This document shows, in pieces, positions 39,588 through 48,126 of a stretch of 64,000 nucleotides of DNA (positions are counted from its first letter, which is position 1; every line of letters starts with the position of its first letter). The notes beneath the pieces were generated by a model that worked only from the letters and a program-made list of their open reading frames with translations, ran no database searches and was not told the origin of the DNA. Position numbers and translations under genes: made by a program. Source of the DNA: an uncultured Clostridia bacterium (GTDB lineage Bacteria > Bacillota > Clostridia > Christensenellales > UBA1242). Where the stretch lies: the NCBI GenBank assembly GCA_947625515.1, contig CANQOO010000004.1, forward strand, positions 62,001 to 126,000, given 5' to 3'.

Positions 39588-41315
39588 TTACAGTTCCTCC
39601 TTTGAAAATTGTGAAAGTGCAATTTCTTGATAAACTGGGCAGGATTTGAGAAGTTCTTCGTGCGTGCCGATGCCCACCATATTGCCGCTGTCCAGCACAA
39701 TAATTTTGTCGGCGTCCATAATTGTGCCAATTCGCTGGGCGACAATAAATTTTGTGGCATTTTTTGTGTGTTTTTTCAGTGCCGCACGCAATTTTTGGTC
39801 GGTCTTGAAATCAAGAGCGGAAAAACTGTCGTCAAAGATGAAAATCTCTGGCTTTCTTGCAATGGCACGAGCAATGGAAAGCCTCTGCTTTTGCCCGCCG
39901 GAGACGTTTGCCCCGCCCTGAGCGATGTTGCTTTCCACGCCCTCCGGCATTTTGCTGACAAAACTGCTTGCCTGAGCCACAGAAATTGCCTCTTTGATTC
40001 CGGCATCGTCTGCGTTGTTGTCGCCAAAGTTGACGTTGCTCTTCACTGAGCCCTTGAAAAGCACGCCCCGCTGCGGAACATATCCAATTTTCTTGTTAAG
40101 TGTTTCAAAATCATATTCCTTCACATCTTTGCCATCCAAAAGCACTCTGCCCTCTGTGGCGTCATACAGCCGCGGGATGAGGTTGATGAGCGTGCTTTTG
40201 CCGCTGCCTGTGCTGCCAATGAAAGCCACAGTTTCTCCGGCATTTGCCGTGAAGGAAATGTTGTGAAGCACATATTCATCCGCATCGGGATATTTGAAAG
40301 ACACATTTTCAAACACCACGCTGGCGGTGCCGTCAAATTTATCCTCTTTAAAGTCGCCGGGCAGAATGCTGTCTTTGGTGTCAAGCACCTCGTTGATACG
40401 CTTTGAGGAAACAAGTGCCCTCGGCATGAGGATGAAAATCATGATAAGCAGCATAAATGCCATCACAACCTGCATGGCGTAGCTCATAAACTCCGTCATC
40501 GCACCCAGTTTGGCGGGAGAATCCACAATATATGCCCCAATCCAATAAATCGCCAGCGACAGCCCGCTGATGAGCAGGTTCATGCCCGGGTTCATTATGC
40601 CCATAACGCGGGAGGCAAAAAGGTTGTTTTTGGTGAGAGCGTCATTGCACTGCTCAAACTTTTCGTTTTGAAACTGCTCTGCATTTGCCGCACGAATCAC
40701 TCGCAGTCCTGTCAGATTCTCTCGCGTAACGCGGTTCATGTTGTCCGTCAAGGTTTGAATTTTCTTGAATTTTGGAATGGCGAAAATTGTGACAATCAGC
40801 ACCAAAATAATGAGAAAACATATTGCAAGAGCGGTTGCCGTTGTCCACTGCCAGCTGACATTGACAATTTTTGTCACAGCCCAAACTGCCATGATTGGAG
40901 CCTTGATGAGTGCCTGCATGCCCATTGCAATGAAAAATTGCACGTTCATGATGTCGTTTGTGGTGCGGGTGATGAGGCTGGCTGTGGAAAATTTGTTGAT
41001 TTCCGTCAAAGAGAAGCCTTGAATCTTGTCATACACCTTTCCTCGCAGAGTGAAAGTTAGGCGGGAAGCGATGTTGGACACAAAAAGCCCCACCAGAATG
41101 GCACTTGCAAGGCTGCCAAAAGCACACGCAAGCATCAGCCCGCCGTTTTGCAAGATGAAAGAGGTGTTTGCACTGCCGGTGGAAAGTTCTTTCACCATCG
41201 CACCGGTGTATTCCGGCATCCTTAAATCCAGAAAAACCTGCAAGACAATCAGCCCAACAATGATTGTCAGGAAAAGAAAATCAATTTTTTTGAAGTTTCT
41301 GAGAAGTTTAAACAT
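39588..41315 (-). CDS. ABC exporter subunit with degenerate ATPase site
   Basis: 575 residues from MFKLLRNFKK (GAAGGTG before ATG 41315; the 23-codon longer start is rejected). Six transmembrane helices are followed by an ATPase domain with Walker A GSTGSGKST and signature VSGGQKQR. Walker B ends FIFDDSFSALD, so the catalytic Glu is Asp, and the H-loop His is Gln (IVAQRIG). Both changes are hallmarks of the degenerate half of heterodimeric exporters such as TM287. The partner gene with intact residues follows at once, so this is one functional heterodimer. Confidence 0.9.
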   Translation of the reverse strand: MFKLLRNFKKIDFLFLTIIVGLIVLQVFLDLRMPEYTGAMVKELSTGSANTSFILQNGGLMLACAFGSLASAILVGLFVSNIASRLTFTLRGKVYDKIQGFSLTEINKFSTASLITRTTNDIMNVQFFIAMGMQALIKAPIMAVWAVTKIVNVSWQWTTATALAICFLIILVLIVTIFAIPKFKKIQTLTDNMNRVTRENLTGLRVIRAANAEQFQNEKFEQCNDALTKNNLFASRVMGIMNPGMNLLISGLSLAIYWIGAYIVDSPAKLGAMTEFMSYAMQVVMAFMLLIMIFILMPRALVSSKRINEVLDTKDSILPGDFKEDKFDGTASVVFENVSFKYPDADEYVLHNISFTANAGETVAFIGSTGSGKSTLINLIPRLYDATEGRVLLDGKDVKEYDFETLNKKIGYVPQRGVLFKGSVKSNVNFGDNNADDAGIKEAISVAQASSFVSKMPEGVESNIAQGGANVSGGQKQRLSIARAIARKPEIFIFDDSFSALDFKTDQKLRAALKKHTKNATKFIVAQRIGTIMDADKIIVLDSGNMVGIGTHEELLKSCPVYQEIALSQFSKEEL

Positions 41316-41621
41316 TTTGTCACCTTCATTTATTTCAATTTTAAAGCACAATTTTATAAGCAAAAATCCTTTATTCGTTCCCAAAGCAGAATTTTGTGAG
41401 CAAAATTTTCTAGTTTATCTCTAAGGCAAAATTATCCTTTTTAGAGGCAAAATAAGAAAATTTGTCGCGTTTTTTGTGCTTCAAAAAGAATATTATATTT
41501 CAAAAGCACCGCAAATGCAACAAATTTCTATATGAATATATCAACTTTTTTGTTCTATTTTAAGGAATTTTCAGCAAATTTTTAAAAAGTTTGACGAGTT
41601 AATTTTAAGCCTTTCATTAAT
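41316..41621. other. AT-rich spacer between the exporter and the TIR-like receptor gene
   Basis: About 300 nt of AT-rich DNA upstream of the exporter. It should hold the exporter's promoter, but I do not see a convincing -35/-10 pair, nor a strong terminator for the receptor gene. Confidence 0.4.
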
Positions 41622-44600
41622 TCAACCGTCTTGACCTTGCCCCGCATTTTGCCACACAAAGGTTGGCAAAAAAGTGGACAAATCCCAAATCTCGTCGTCA
41701 AAACGGAATTTCGGGTCATATCCGTCGCACACCTCGCAGCCATACACCCCGCCGGCGGGCTGCAACAAAGAGCCATACACTGGCAGTTCGCCAACAGCAA
41801 AGCAGTTTTCCATTCTTCCGCCAAGTGAGCCGACCAGTGCCCCCGCCGGCACGCCTTGGATGGTGAGTGCTGCATATGAGTTGGTGATTTTTTCGGAGAT
41901 GTGAGAGTTGGAGTATGAGCCGCAAAGCCCGCCAACAGAAGAGCGTGTGATGTCTGTCGCTGTGATTGTGCCGCGAGCGAAGTTGTCGTGACTGGCACTT
42001 TTGCCGCTGCCAACAAGCCCGCCTGCCGTCAAGCGAACAGCGTCGGAAACAGAAATTTCGCCGCTGGAAAAGCATTCAAAAATTTGGCTTGCACCACTTT
42101 CTTTTCCAATCAGTCCGCCCACTGTTGCCTGGCGAGTGCATTCCACCTGCAAACTGCCCAAAAACGAGCATTTTGAAATCTCACTGCCATTTTTGCCGCC
42201 TTCATTTTCGCCAATCAATCCGCCAGCAACAGCATCTCCTTCTTTTTGAATCACAATTTCCACGCTGGACTGGCAGGCTGTGACGTTGCCATGATTTTTC
42301 CCAACAAGGCCACCCACAATTTCGCCCGCAGAGAGGGAAAGTTTTCCGCCCACAAAACAATCTTCCAACGTTCCAAAATTTTCATATGCCAAAATGCCAA
42401 AAGTGCTTGCATCGTCAATTTGCATGTCCACTTCAAGTGAAACGCCCCTCACCGTCCCATAATTTGCCGACAAAAGTGCATCCGAAAGATTGGAAAGCGA
42501 GTGCTTTTTGCCGTCAAGCGTGCCGTGAAGGACAAGTGGCGTCCACTCGGTTTCGGCAAAATCCAAATCTTCTTGCAGCACAAAGTTGCAATAAGGTGCG
42601 TTTTTCAATAAAGTTTGCAGTTCGCCCACATCAGATATGGAAATTGTGCCTGGCAGAACATAGAATGTCAATAAAAACGCCAAAAGATTAACTATTCCAA
42701 GCCCCACAAGCGAAAAGAGGATAGCCTTTCTGCCTTTTGTCAAAGTTTTTCTTTTGATAAGCCAATACAGAAGGTTGCCGCCCGTCAAAAGAAGGGAGAA
42801 GATTAAGAGAATTATCAGGCTGGTCTGAGAGAAATATGCATATGCACTTTTTGGCAAGAAAATTGAAAGCACAAACAGCAAGGCACTGAACGCCAACGGG
42901 AAAAATTCCAAGAAAATTGTCAAGAAGTTTTTCAAGAATTGTTTTTGCTTTTGCGACTGCTTGGCAGATTCATATTCCCTGCTTGGCGAAGCGGAAATTT
43001 CCACATTCTGCATGCCGCCGGCACGCTCCTGCACTCCAAGCACGCTTATGGAACTTTCCAACGAAAGGTCAAGTGCCGCAAGCCTGTCAGAAATTTTGCT
43101 GACAAGGTCGCAATAAGATGCAAAGTCCTCAGTTTGGTCAATCTGCGGCAGATATTTTTCAAAAGGTTGCATTTGAAGGGCAAAATAGTCCACACCCTTC
43201 TTGACCGCAGCCCCTTCTTGCTTTTCAATTTCCAACAAAACATTGTTGTTTCTTTGCAAAAACGCCTGCAACTTTTCTTTCAGTTCCACTTTGTCCATCA
43301 TGTTAGGGGCAAACACTCTCTTGCCAGAAAACATGTTGTTTTTGCTGACAATGGCACCATATGCCTCGTCATGCTGGTCGTCGCCCACCGCAAGCAAAGT
43401 TTCCCACTCTGGCAAATCGATTGGGCGAAGCTGCGACATCACAAGTTCTTCGTCGGTGCGGCAATGACATTTTGTTTTGATAAGCTCCCAAAACAATTCC
43501 GTTTTCTGGGTTTTTTGCTCTTCCAAGTCTTCCATTTTGGAAATGGCTATGGAAAAATATTTCTCCGCCGCCTGGAAAAACTGCATTTGCTGAAATTGAC
43601 TGGCGATTCTTTTCAAAAGCGAAATAAGTGCGGCTTTGTCCTGGATGTAGGCAAGATAAAAATCGAGTTGTTTTTCGGCCTCTTGCAGGTTGAAGAACGC
43701 GATTGGCAGCACCATCTCCACAACGGCAGACACAAACGCCACGCGGGAATTTTCTTCCAGGAATTTGAGCATATTTTCCACTTCTGCCCGTTCGCGATAT
43801 GTCAGTTTGTCGGTTGGCGTTTTAAACTTTCGCAGCATCAAAACAATGTTGCTTTCCTCATGCCCTGCATCCAACTGCAAAATCTTTTGATAATATTTCT
43901 TGTCGTCACTTTTTTGTGCCAAGAGGAAATAAAACTGCACAAAACGGTCCACCTCATCCGCCCCAAAGCACTTTTCAACATTTTCAATCAGTTGCGGATT
44001 GAGGGTTTCCACTGCCTTGTCCTGTGCTGCGGCGATAAATTTTTCTCGGTTTGGCGTTTTGAAAGAAACAAGAAACTGAAAATATTGATTGTAACTCTCT
44101 TCGTCGTCCGCCTGCTGCACCAGCCCTTCCCAGCGGTCCACAAAATCTTCGGCAAAATCTTTGTTTGCATATCTCAAAATGTCGCCCAGTCGCTCTTTGT
44201 CCGAAAAGTTGGAAAGTTTGGCAAAAAAGTCATCCACCGTGCGAATTCCTTTGTCCGCCAAAAGTGCGGCAAACAAAAGTTCGCTGTTATATGGGTCGGC
44301 TTCAAGTTCTTTTTTTGCAAGTGACTGTGCGGTGGCGAAGTCGCCGTTTTTGAGAGCAAGAAAAATCATCTTTTTCTTGGACTCTGCAGTGGCTGCCACA
44401 TTTTCAACATTAAAACTTCCAAGCTCCACCGGAGAAATGCTTTCAACATCCACATATTCTTTCCTCTGCGGATTTGCTTTTTGAATTTTGATGGTGTCGA
44501 TGCGGGCAAGCTCTTTTTCACTGTTTTTGCACTCATTTGAAAGGCGAACGTCCAGGTCTTGCAGGAAGGAAATGGAATAAACTTCCAGCACATTGATGCT

Positions 44601-45386
44601 TTGCGAGAAGTTTTTTGGAAGCCGCGACAACTTCACTTTTTTGCCGTTGATGCAAAGCACAAAACTTGACCGTGTTTTCTTATGAAGCAAAATTTGATGA
44701 AAATATTCATCAAAGAGGTCGCGATTTTGTTGAACGGCGTCGGACTGCTCGTTCAGCAAAACACAGACAAAAACTTTGGCAGTTTCCACCGCCCGGAACG
44801 TCATCTCTTCCGACGCCCCAGCGTCAAACACGGACAACTTCTTTTGCTGGCAAATTTTTTGAATTTCCTCTTTCAGCTGTGCCACTTTTTCGGCGTCCTG
44901 CCCGTCCACACAGAGGATGACATCAAAAGATTGTTTGCTGGCAAGGGCGTCATATTGCGTTTTTGCGTCCTGCACACTCTGCAAAATTTCTCGAAAGGTT
45001 TTTGCTCTCTCTGCCGGGGCAAGCGAGAGTGCTTTTTGCACAGACTCATCCTCTTGCAAGAGGTCAATTTTTTCGCCAAAAAAACAAGGGCGAGTCAAAA
45101 GCCCTGTTTTGTCTGGGTAAAGCACAATTTTGTGTTTTGCAAGTGCCAATCCAAAAAATCCCTCAAAAGACATCGGGAAAAGATTGACAATTTTGTCAAA
45201 CTGCTCAATCGCTTTTGCAAACTGCAAATCTCGCAGCAGGTCATTGGCACGAGCCAGCAAAAACTCCTCGTCCTTAGAGCCTTGTTCATCCACGTAAAGC
45301 GTGCCGCAAAACATGCACTTGACCATGTTCTGCCCAACGACTTCATATTTTTTTCCGCCGCAATTTTTGCACGCTCTTTCTCTCAT
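41622..45386 (-). CDS. Zinc ribbon - TPR - TIR-like - membrane - GLUG receptor protein
   Basis: 1254 residues. Cys6/Cys9 and Cys24/Cys27 form a zinc ribbon. Helical TPR-like segments (about 40-90) precede a TIR-like domain (about 153-285): SFDVILCVDG, a helix, LSVFDAG, then ETAKVFVCVLLNE. This follows clostridial zinc-ribbon/TIR proteins (FISYK..., VFF, ...AKVM.V.GT). The catalytic Glu may be Glu227, though the WxxNEW-like motif has drifted (QQNRDLFDEYF). Then come about 500 residues of TPR-like helices, three transmembrane segments (about 822-844, 856-877, 889-911) and an exterior domain (913-1254) of GLUG repeats (GGLVGKNHG, GGLIGENEG, GGLVGSGKS). AAGGCAAGAG lies before the ATG. It lies downstream of the ESCRT-like genes on the same strand and could sense surface state and signal inward. 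Confidence 0.85.
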   Translation of the reverse strand: MRERACKNCGGKKYEVVGQNMVKCMFCGTLYVDEQGSKDEEFLLARANDLLRDLQFAKAIEQFDKIVNLFPMSFEGFFGLALAKHKIVLYPDKTGLLTRPCFFGEKIDLLQEDESVQKALSLAPAERAKTFREILQSVQDAKTQYDALASKQSFDVILCVDGQDAEKVAQLKEEIQKICQQKKLSVFDAGASEEMTFRAVETAKVFVCVLLNEQSDAVQQNRDLFDEYFHQILLHKKTRSSFVLCINGKKVKLSRLPKNFSQSINVLEVYSISFLQDLDVRLSNECKNSEKELARIDTIKIQKANPQRKEYVDVESISPVELGSFNVENVAATAESKKKMIFLALKNGDFATAQSLAKKELEADPYNSELLFAALLADKGIRTVDDFFAKLSNFSDKERLGDILRYANKDFAEDFVDRWEGLVQQADDEESYNQYFQFLVSFKTPNREKFIAAAQDKAVETLNPQLIENVEKCFGADEVDRFVQFYFLLAQKSDDKKYYQKILQLDAGHEESNIVLMLRKFKTPTDKLTYRERAEVENMLKFLEENSRVAFVSAVVEMVLPIAFFNLQEAEKQLDFYLAYIQDKAALISLLKRIASQFQQMQFFQAAEKYFSIAISKMEDLEEQKTQKTELFWELIKTKCHCRTDEELVMSQLRPIDLPEWETLLAVGDDQHDEAYGAIVSKNNMFSGKRVFAPNMMDKVELKEKLQAFLQRNNNVLLEIEKQEGAAVKKGVDYFALQMQPFEKYLPQIDQTEDFASYCDLVSKISDRLAALDLSLESSISVLGVQERAGGMQNVEISASPSREYESAKQSQKQKQFLKNFLTIFLEFFPLAFSALLFVLSIFLPKSAYAYFSQTSLIILLIFSLLLTGGNLLYWLIKRKTLTKGRKAILFSLVGLGIVNLLAFLLTFYVLPGTISISDVGELQTLLKNAPYCNFVLQEDLDFAETEWTPLVLHGTLDGKKHSLSNLSDALLSANYGTVRGVSLEVDMQIDDASTFGILAYENFGTLEDCFVGGKLSLSAGEIVGGLVGKNHGNVTACQSSVEIVIQKEGDAVAGGLIGENEGGKNGSEISKCSFLGSLQVECTRQATVGGLIGKESGASQIFECFSSGEISVSDAVRLTAGGLVGSGKSASHDNFARGTITATDITRSSVGGLCGSYSNSHISEKITNSYAALTIQGVPAGALVGSLGGRMENCFAVGELPVYGSLLQPAGGVYGCEVCDGYDPKFRFDDEIWDLSTFLPTFVWQNAGQGQDG

Positions 45387-45740
45387 CTCTTGCCTTTTGT
45401 GTTTGAATTTATGGATTATTTTTTTTATTTTTTTGGATTATTTTTTTATTTTTTCAATGATTTTTTATATTTTTTCCAGTTTTAAAAATAATTTTCTTCT
45501 AAGTTAATTTTAACGATTTTAAGTTTTTTAAATTTATTAATTTGATGATTTTTTATAAATATTTAGCAAATTAATTCCGTTAGAATATATGCTTTTTAAG
45601 GATTTTTTAATAATATTTTATTTCTTTTAATTTTTTTATTTAATTTCTTGTGCTTTTTGTTCAAAATTTATTATTTTAAGATTTTTTTAATAATTTTTTT
45701 CAAATTTTTTAAGTAATTTTTTTAATTTTTAATGACTTCC
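45387..45740. other. AT-rich spacer inside the ESCRT-like locus
   Basis: About 350 nt of A/T runs between the Vps4-like gene and the receptor gene. There is no credible frame, no clear terminator and no clear promoter pair, so it is unresolved whether the receptor gene is co-transcribed. Confidence 0.4.
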
Positions 45741-46883
45741 TTATTTTGCATCGCTTGCTTTTCTTTTCCTGCCGCCAAGCCCGCTTTCTTGATTATATTT
45801 TTCAAATTCCGCAATTTCTTTTGGCGTGACGCTTGGAGGCATCTCTTGCAAAACGCGGTCAAAATCGGCATTTGTGACAAGCACCACTTTGTCGGTGGCG
45901 ATGGCCTGCAAAAGTGGCTCGTCCTTCGCTCGGTCGCAAAGCTCTTCCAAATCCGCCCCGCTGTATCCCTCAGTCTGCTGCACAATGCGGTCGGCGTCAA
46001 AATCTTGGCTGACAGGCACGCCCTTCATGTTTTTTTCAATCATAAACTTCCTTGCCGAAGCGTCCGGAAGAGGAAGATATATTTTCTGTGAAAATCTGCC
46101 CGACCTCATCGCGGCGGAATCAATGTCCCACGGACGGTTTGTCGCCCCCAGCAGCAACAAATTTGGGTTTCTGCCCGCAAAGCCGTCAATTTGCTGCAAA
46201 AATTCGTTCACCCGCTTATCGTTGTGGGTGTCCAGGCCGCGTTTGCCAATCAGGCTGTCCATTTCGTCGATGAAGATGATGGCACGCTCTTGCTTGTTTG
46301 CCTCAGCAAAAAGGGAGTTGATGTTTTTCTCACTGTCGCCCACCCATTTGCTGACAATGTCGCTGCCCTTGACGGCATAAAATTTTGCCCCGACCTCGTT
46401 TGCGATGGCTTTTGCAATCATGGTCTTGCCGGTGCCGGGAGGACCATAAAGCAGCACGCCGCCGCCCGTCTTTTTGCCATACATGCGATATTTTTCAGGA
46501 TATTTGGCAGGGTTTATCATCTTGATGGTGATGGCTTTTTTCACATCGTCCAGCCCCGCGACATCGGCAAATGTTATGTTTGGAATTTGTGCCGTCTGCC
46601 ATTTTTTCAGGTCCTCATCTTCATCCTCGCTTGCGTCGTCCTTATTTTCTTTGTGAGGATTTTTTTGCAAATTGTCCGAAATTTTCACCAAGCCTCTTGC
46701 CCGCTCCATGCGAACCTCTTTCAGTTTGCCCTGACTTTGTTTTGCCATTTGCATCATTGTTTCGCTTGCCAGCAAAAAATTACGCTTGGCGAGTGTCAAG
46801 TTTCCTTGTTCACGTGCCAACCTTCCTTTTTTCATGTAAAGCTCAAATTGCTCGGAAAGAATGTTGATGCTTGTCTCTTCCAT
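45741..46883 (-). CDS. Vps4-like AAA ATPase with N-terminal MIT-like helical region
   Basis: 380 residues, one classical AAA module. Residues 1-73 are three helices with MIT-like character (FELYMKKGRLAREQGNLTLA, then NFLLASETMMQM), followed by an acidic linker (80-92). The ATPase begins ITFADVAGLDDVKKAI. It has Walker A GPPGTGKT (147-154), pore loop VSKWVGDSEKN (177-187, Lys-Trp-Val as in Vps4's KWM/KWV), Walker B IIFIDEMDSL (202-211), sensor Asn249 in ATNRPWDIDS, and arginine fingers Arg260/Arg263. 'SDIVSKW.G.SEK' is diagnostic of the Vps4/katanin/spastin group rather than FtsH or ClpX. The Vps4 beta-domain insert is absent. The C-terminal helix PPSVTPKEIAEFEKYN resembles Cdc48/CdvC. It lies 24 nt after an ESCRT-III-like gene and presumably disassembles that polymer. 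Confidence 0.88.
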   Translation of the reverse strand: MEETSINILSEQFELYMKKGRLAREQGNLTLAKRNFLLASETMMQMAKQSQGKLKEVRMERARGLVKISDNLQKNPHKENKDDASEDEDEDLKKWQTAQIPNITFADVAGLDDVKKAITIKMINPAKYPEKYRMYGKKTGGGVLLYGPPGTGKTMIAKAIANEVGAKFYAVKGSDIVSKWVGDSEKNINSLFAEANKQERAIIFIDEMDSLIGKRGLDTHNDKRVNEFLQQIDGFAGRNPNLLLLGATNRPWDIDSAAMRSGRFSQKIYLPLPDASARKFMIEKNMKGVPVSQDFDADRIVQQTEGYSGADLEELCDRAKDEPLLQAIATDKVVLVTNADFDRVLQEMPPSVTPKEIAEFEKYNQESGLGGRKRKASDAK

Positions 46884-46907
46884 ATTTCTCCAAACGCGTC
46901 AAGGCTC

Positions 46908-47513
46908 TTATGCCTGCCCGTCCACTTCGCTGTCAATCTTTTTTCGAACTTCTTCCATTTCTTTTTCGATGTTTTCTGCCGAAAGTTCGTCCTGACTTGC
47001 CTGCTCCATAATGAATTTTTCAAGTTCGGCATCCGTCATGCCTTTGCCGCTCTTGTCTTTTCCAGCGTTGTAGAAAGTTTCTTGGCTCATTTCCATAAAG
47101 TTGTCCATTTGGTCGGTCTGAGTTTCAACTGCCAGCATTGCCTGCTCAAACTGAGCCTGAATTTTGGCAAATTCTTTGGCATCAGCAAGTTTTGTCATTT
47201 CCTTTGAAATGTCGCTCATGCCACGCAAGAATTCGCTGGTCATCATTGTGACGTCCTTCATTTGAGCGGTAATTTCAAAATTCAGCAACATTTCTTGTGC
47301 ACGCTTTTGCTGCTGCACCGTCATTTTATATCCCGAAAGTGCCAAATTGAATTGTGCGTCCAACCCTTTAAGTTTTGCTCTCTTGGCGGCGTCAATGAAC
47401 ACCTGCTTTTGGTCTTCCAAGCGGTTGATTTGTTTGTTCATTGCGTTGATTGTCCGCTTGATGAGCATCTTCTTTTCAATTTCTTTTTGTTGTTTTGTTT
47501 TGAAAATTCCCAT
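46908..47513 (-). CDS. ESCRT-III (Snf7/CHMP2-like) protein
   Basis: 201 residues, almost all helix: a basic first half and an acidic second half, as in ESCRT-III. The order of features follows CHMP2/Vps2. A long basic hairpin (KEIEKKMLIKRTINAMNKQI, later KRAKLKGLDAQFNLAL) is followed by 'MLLNFEITAQMKDVTMMTSEF'-type helix 3, a Met-rich helix (FLRGMSDISKEMTKL), and 'FAKIQAQFEQAM' then 'QTDQMDNFMEMSQETFY', close to CHMP2's 'LPQIQKIMMEFE...MDMKEEMMNDA'. Near the C terminus I182-E185-M186-V189-R190 has the MIM1 spacing LxxRLxxLK with conservative swaps, a plausible docking site for the MIT-like region of the next gene's ATPase. GGAGG overlaps the end of the upstream gene, so the two are coupled. 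PspA/Vipp1 is the alternative family but fits less well. Confidence 0.8.
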   Translation of the reverse strand: MGIFKTKQQKEIEKKMLIKRTINAMNKQINRLEDQKQVFIDAAKRAKLKGLDAQFNLALSGYKMTVQQQKRAQEMLLNFEITAQMKDVTMMTSEFLRGMSDISKEMTKLADAKEFAKIQAQFEQAMLAVETQTDQMDNFMEMSQETFYNAGKDKSGKGMTDAELEKFIMEQASQDELSAENIEKEMEEVRKKIDSEVDGQA

Positions 47514-47517
47514 TTTT

Positions 47518-48126
47518 TCAATCCTCCATTTTCATTTTTTTCTTTTTATTTGAAGTTTTGTGCTCTTCCAAAAGTTCTTGCTGTTCGCTAAGGGCATTTT
47601 CCTTTTCGAACATTGTCAAAATTTCATCTTCCGTTTTGCCAACGCCATAAATTGGCTGGCTCACTTCATATGCAGACTGCACCTCGTTGAAAAGTTCGTC
47701 GGCAGATGTGAGCACGTCCTCGCTGGCAATGCGCGTTTCCAACGCCTTATTCAAGAATTTTGCCAGCCGCTTTTGGTCGGCAAGAAGTTCGGAGAGCGGC
47801 ACTTTTGTTTGCGTTTTGAAAAAAGTGTTGCTGTCATACGCCTCTTTCAGTTTGTTCATAAGGCGGATGTTGTAGAGAAGATACATCCCCCGCTCCATGC
47901 AAGTTGCCTTTTCTTCATTCAGATGCGAAATTTTCTTGGCATAAAACAGTTGCAAATCGCGATTTTTTTCTTTCTTCCCCTTATCCATAAGGGCGTCAAT
48001 TTCTTTGATTTTTTGCAAAACTTCCGCTTCCACTGTGCGTTCTTGGCGTTCAAGCTCGCAAATGGAGTTGACCAAATCTTCGCGATTGAGATTTTTGAAT
48101 CTGTTTCTTCTAAATGGCCACCACAT
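47518..48126 (-). CDS. Second ESCRT-III-like protein with membrane-inserting N terminus
   Basis: 202 residues from ATG 48126 (MWWPFRRNRF), whose Trp/Phe/Arg-rich start resembles the membrane-inserting helix 0 of ESCRT-III and PspA. Residues about 14-90 form a long charged helical hairpin (DLVNSICELERQERTVEAEV, HLNEEKATCMERGMYLLYNI), followed by shorter helices and an acidic region (about 150-190). The tail is basic (KKKKMKMED). Topology fits an ESCRT-III subunit acting as membrane nucleator, with the next gene as its polymer partner. The family assignment rests on architecture and position; similarity to CHMPs is weaker than for its neighbour. Its ATG overlaps the stop of the TPR-like gene (TGATG). 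Confidence 0.6.
   Translation of the reverse strand: MWWPFRRNRFKNLNREDLVNSICELERQERTVEAEVLQKIKEIDALMDKGKKEKNRDLQLFYAKKISHLNEEKATCMERGMYLLYNIRLMNKLKEAYDSNTFFKTQTKVPLSELLADQKRLAKFLNKALETRIASEDVLTSADELFNEVQSAYEVSQPIYGVGKTEDEILTMFEKENALSEQQELLEEHKTSNKKKKMKMED

Noticed and set aside
45741-46883. FtsH-type or proteasomal ATPase
   Set aside because: There is no membrane segment, protease domain or OB domain, and the pore loop SKWVG and N-terminal MIT-like helices argue for the Vps4 group.
46908-48126. Simple PspA/Vipp1 assignment for the two helical proteins
   Set aside because: Neither shows a clear PspA-like pattern; the CHMP2-like acidic, Met-rich C-terminal half and the adjacent Vps4-type ATPase fit ESCRT-III better. 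It remains the main alternative.
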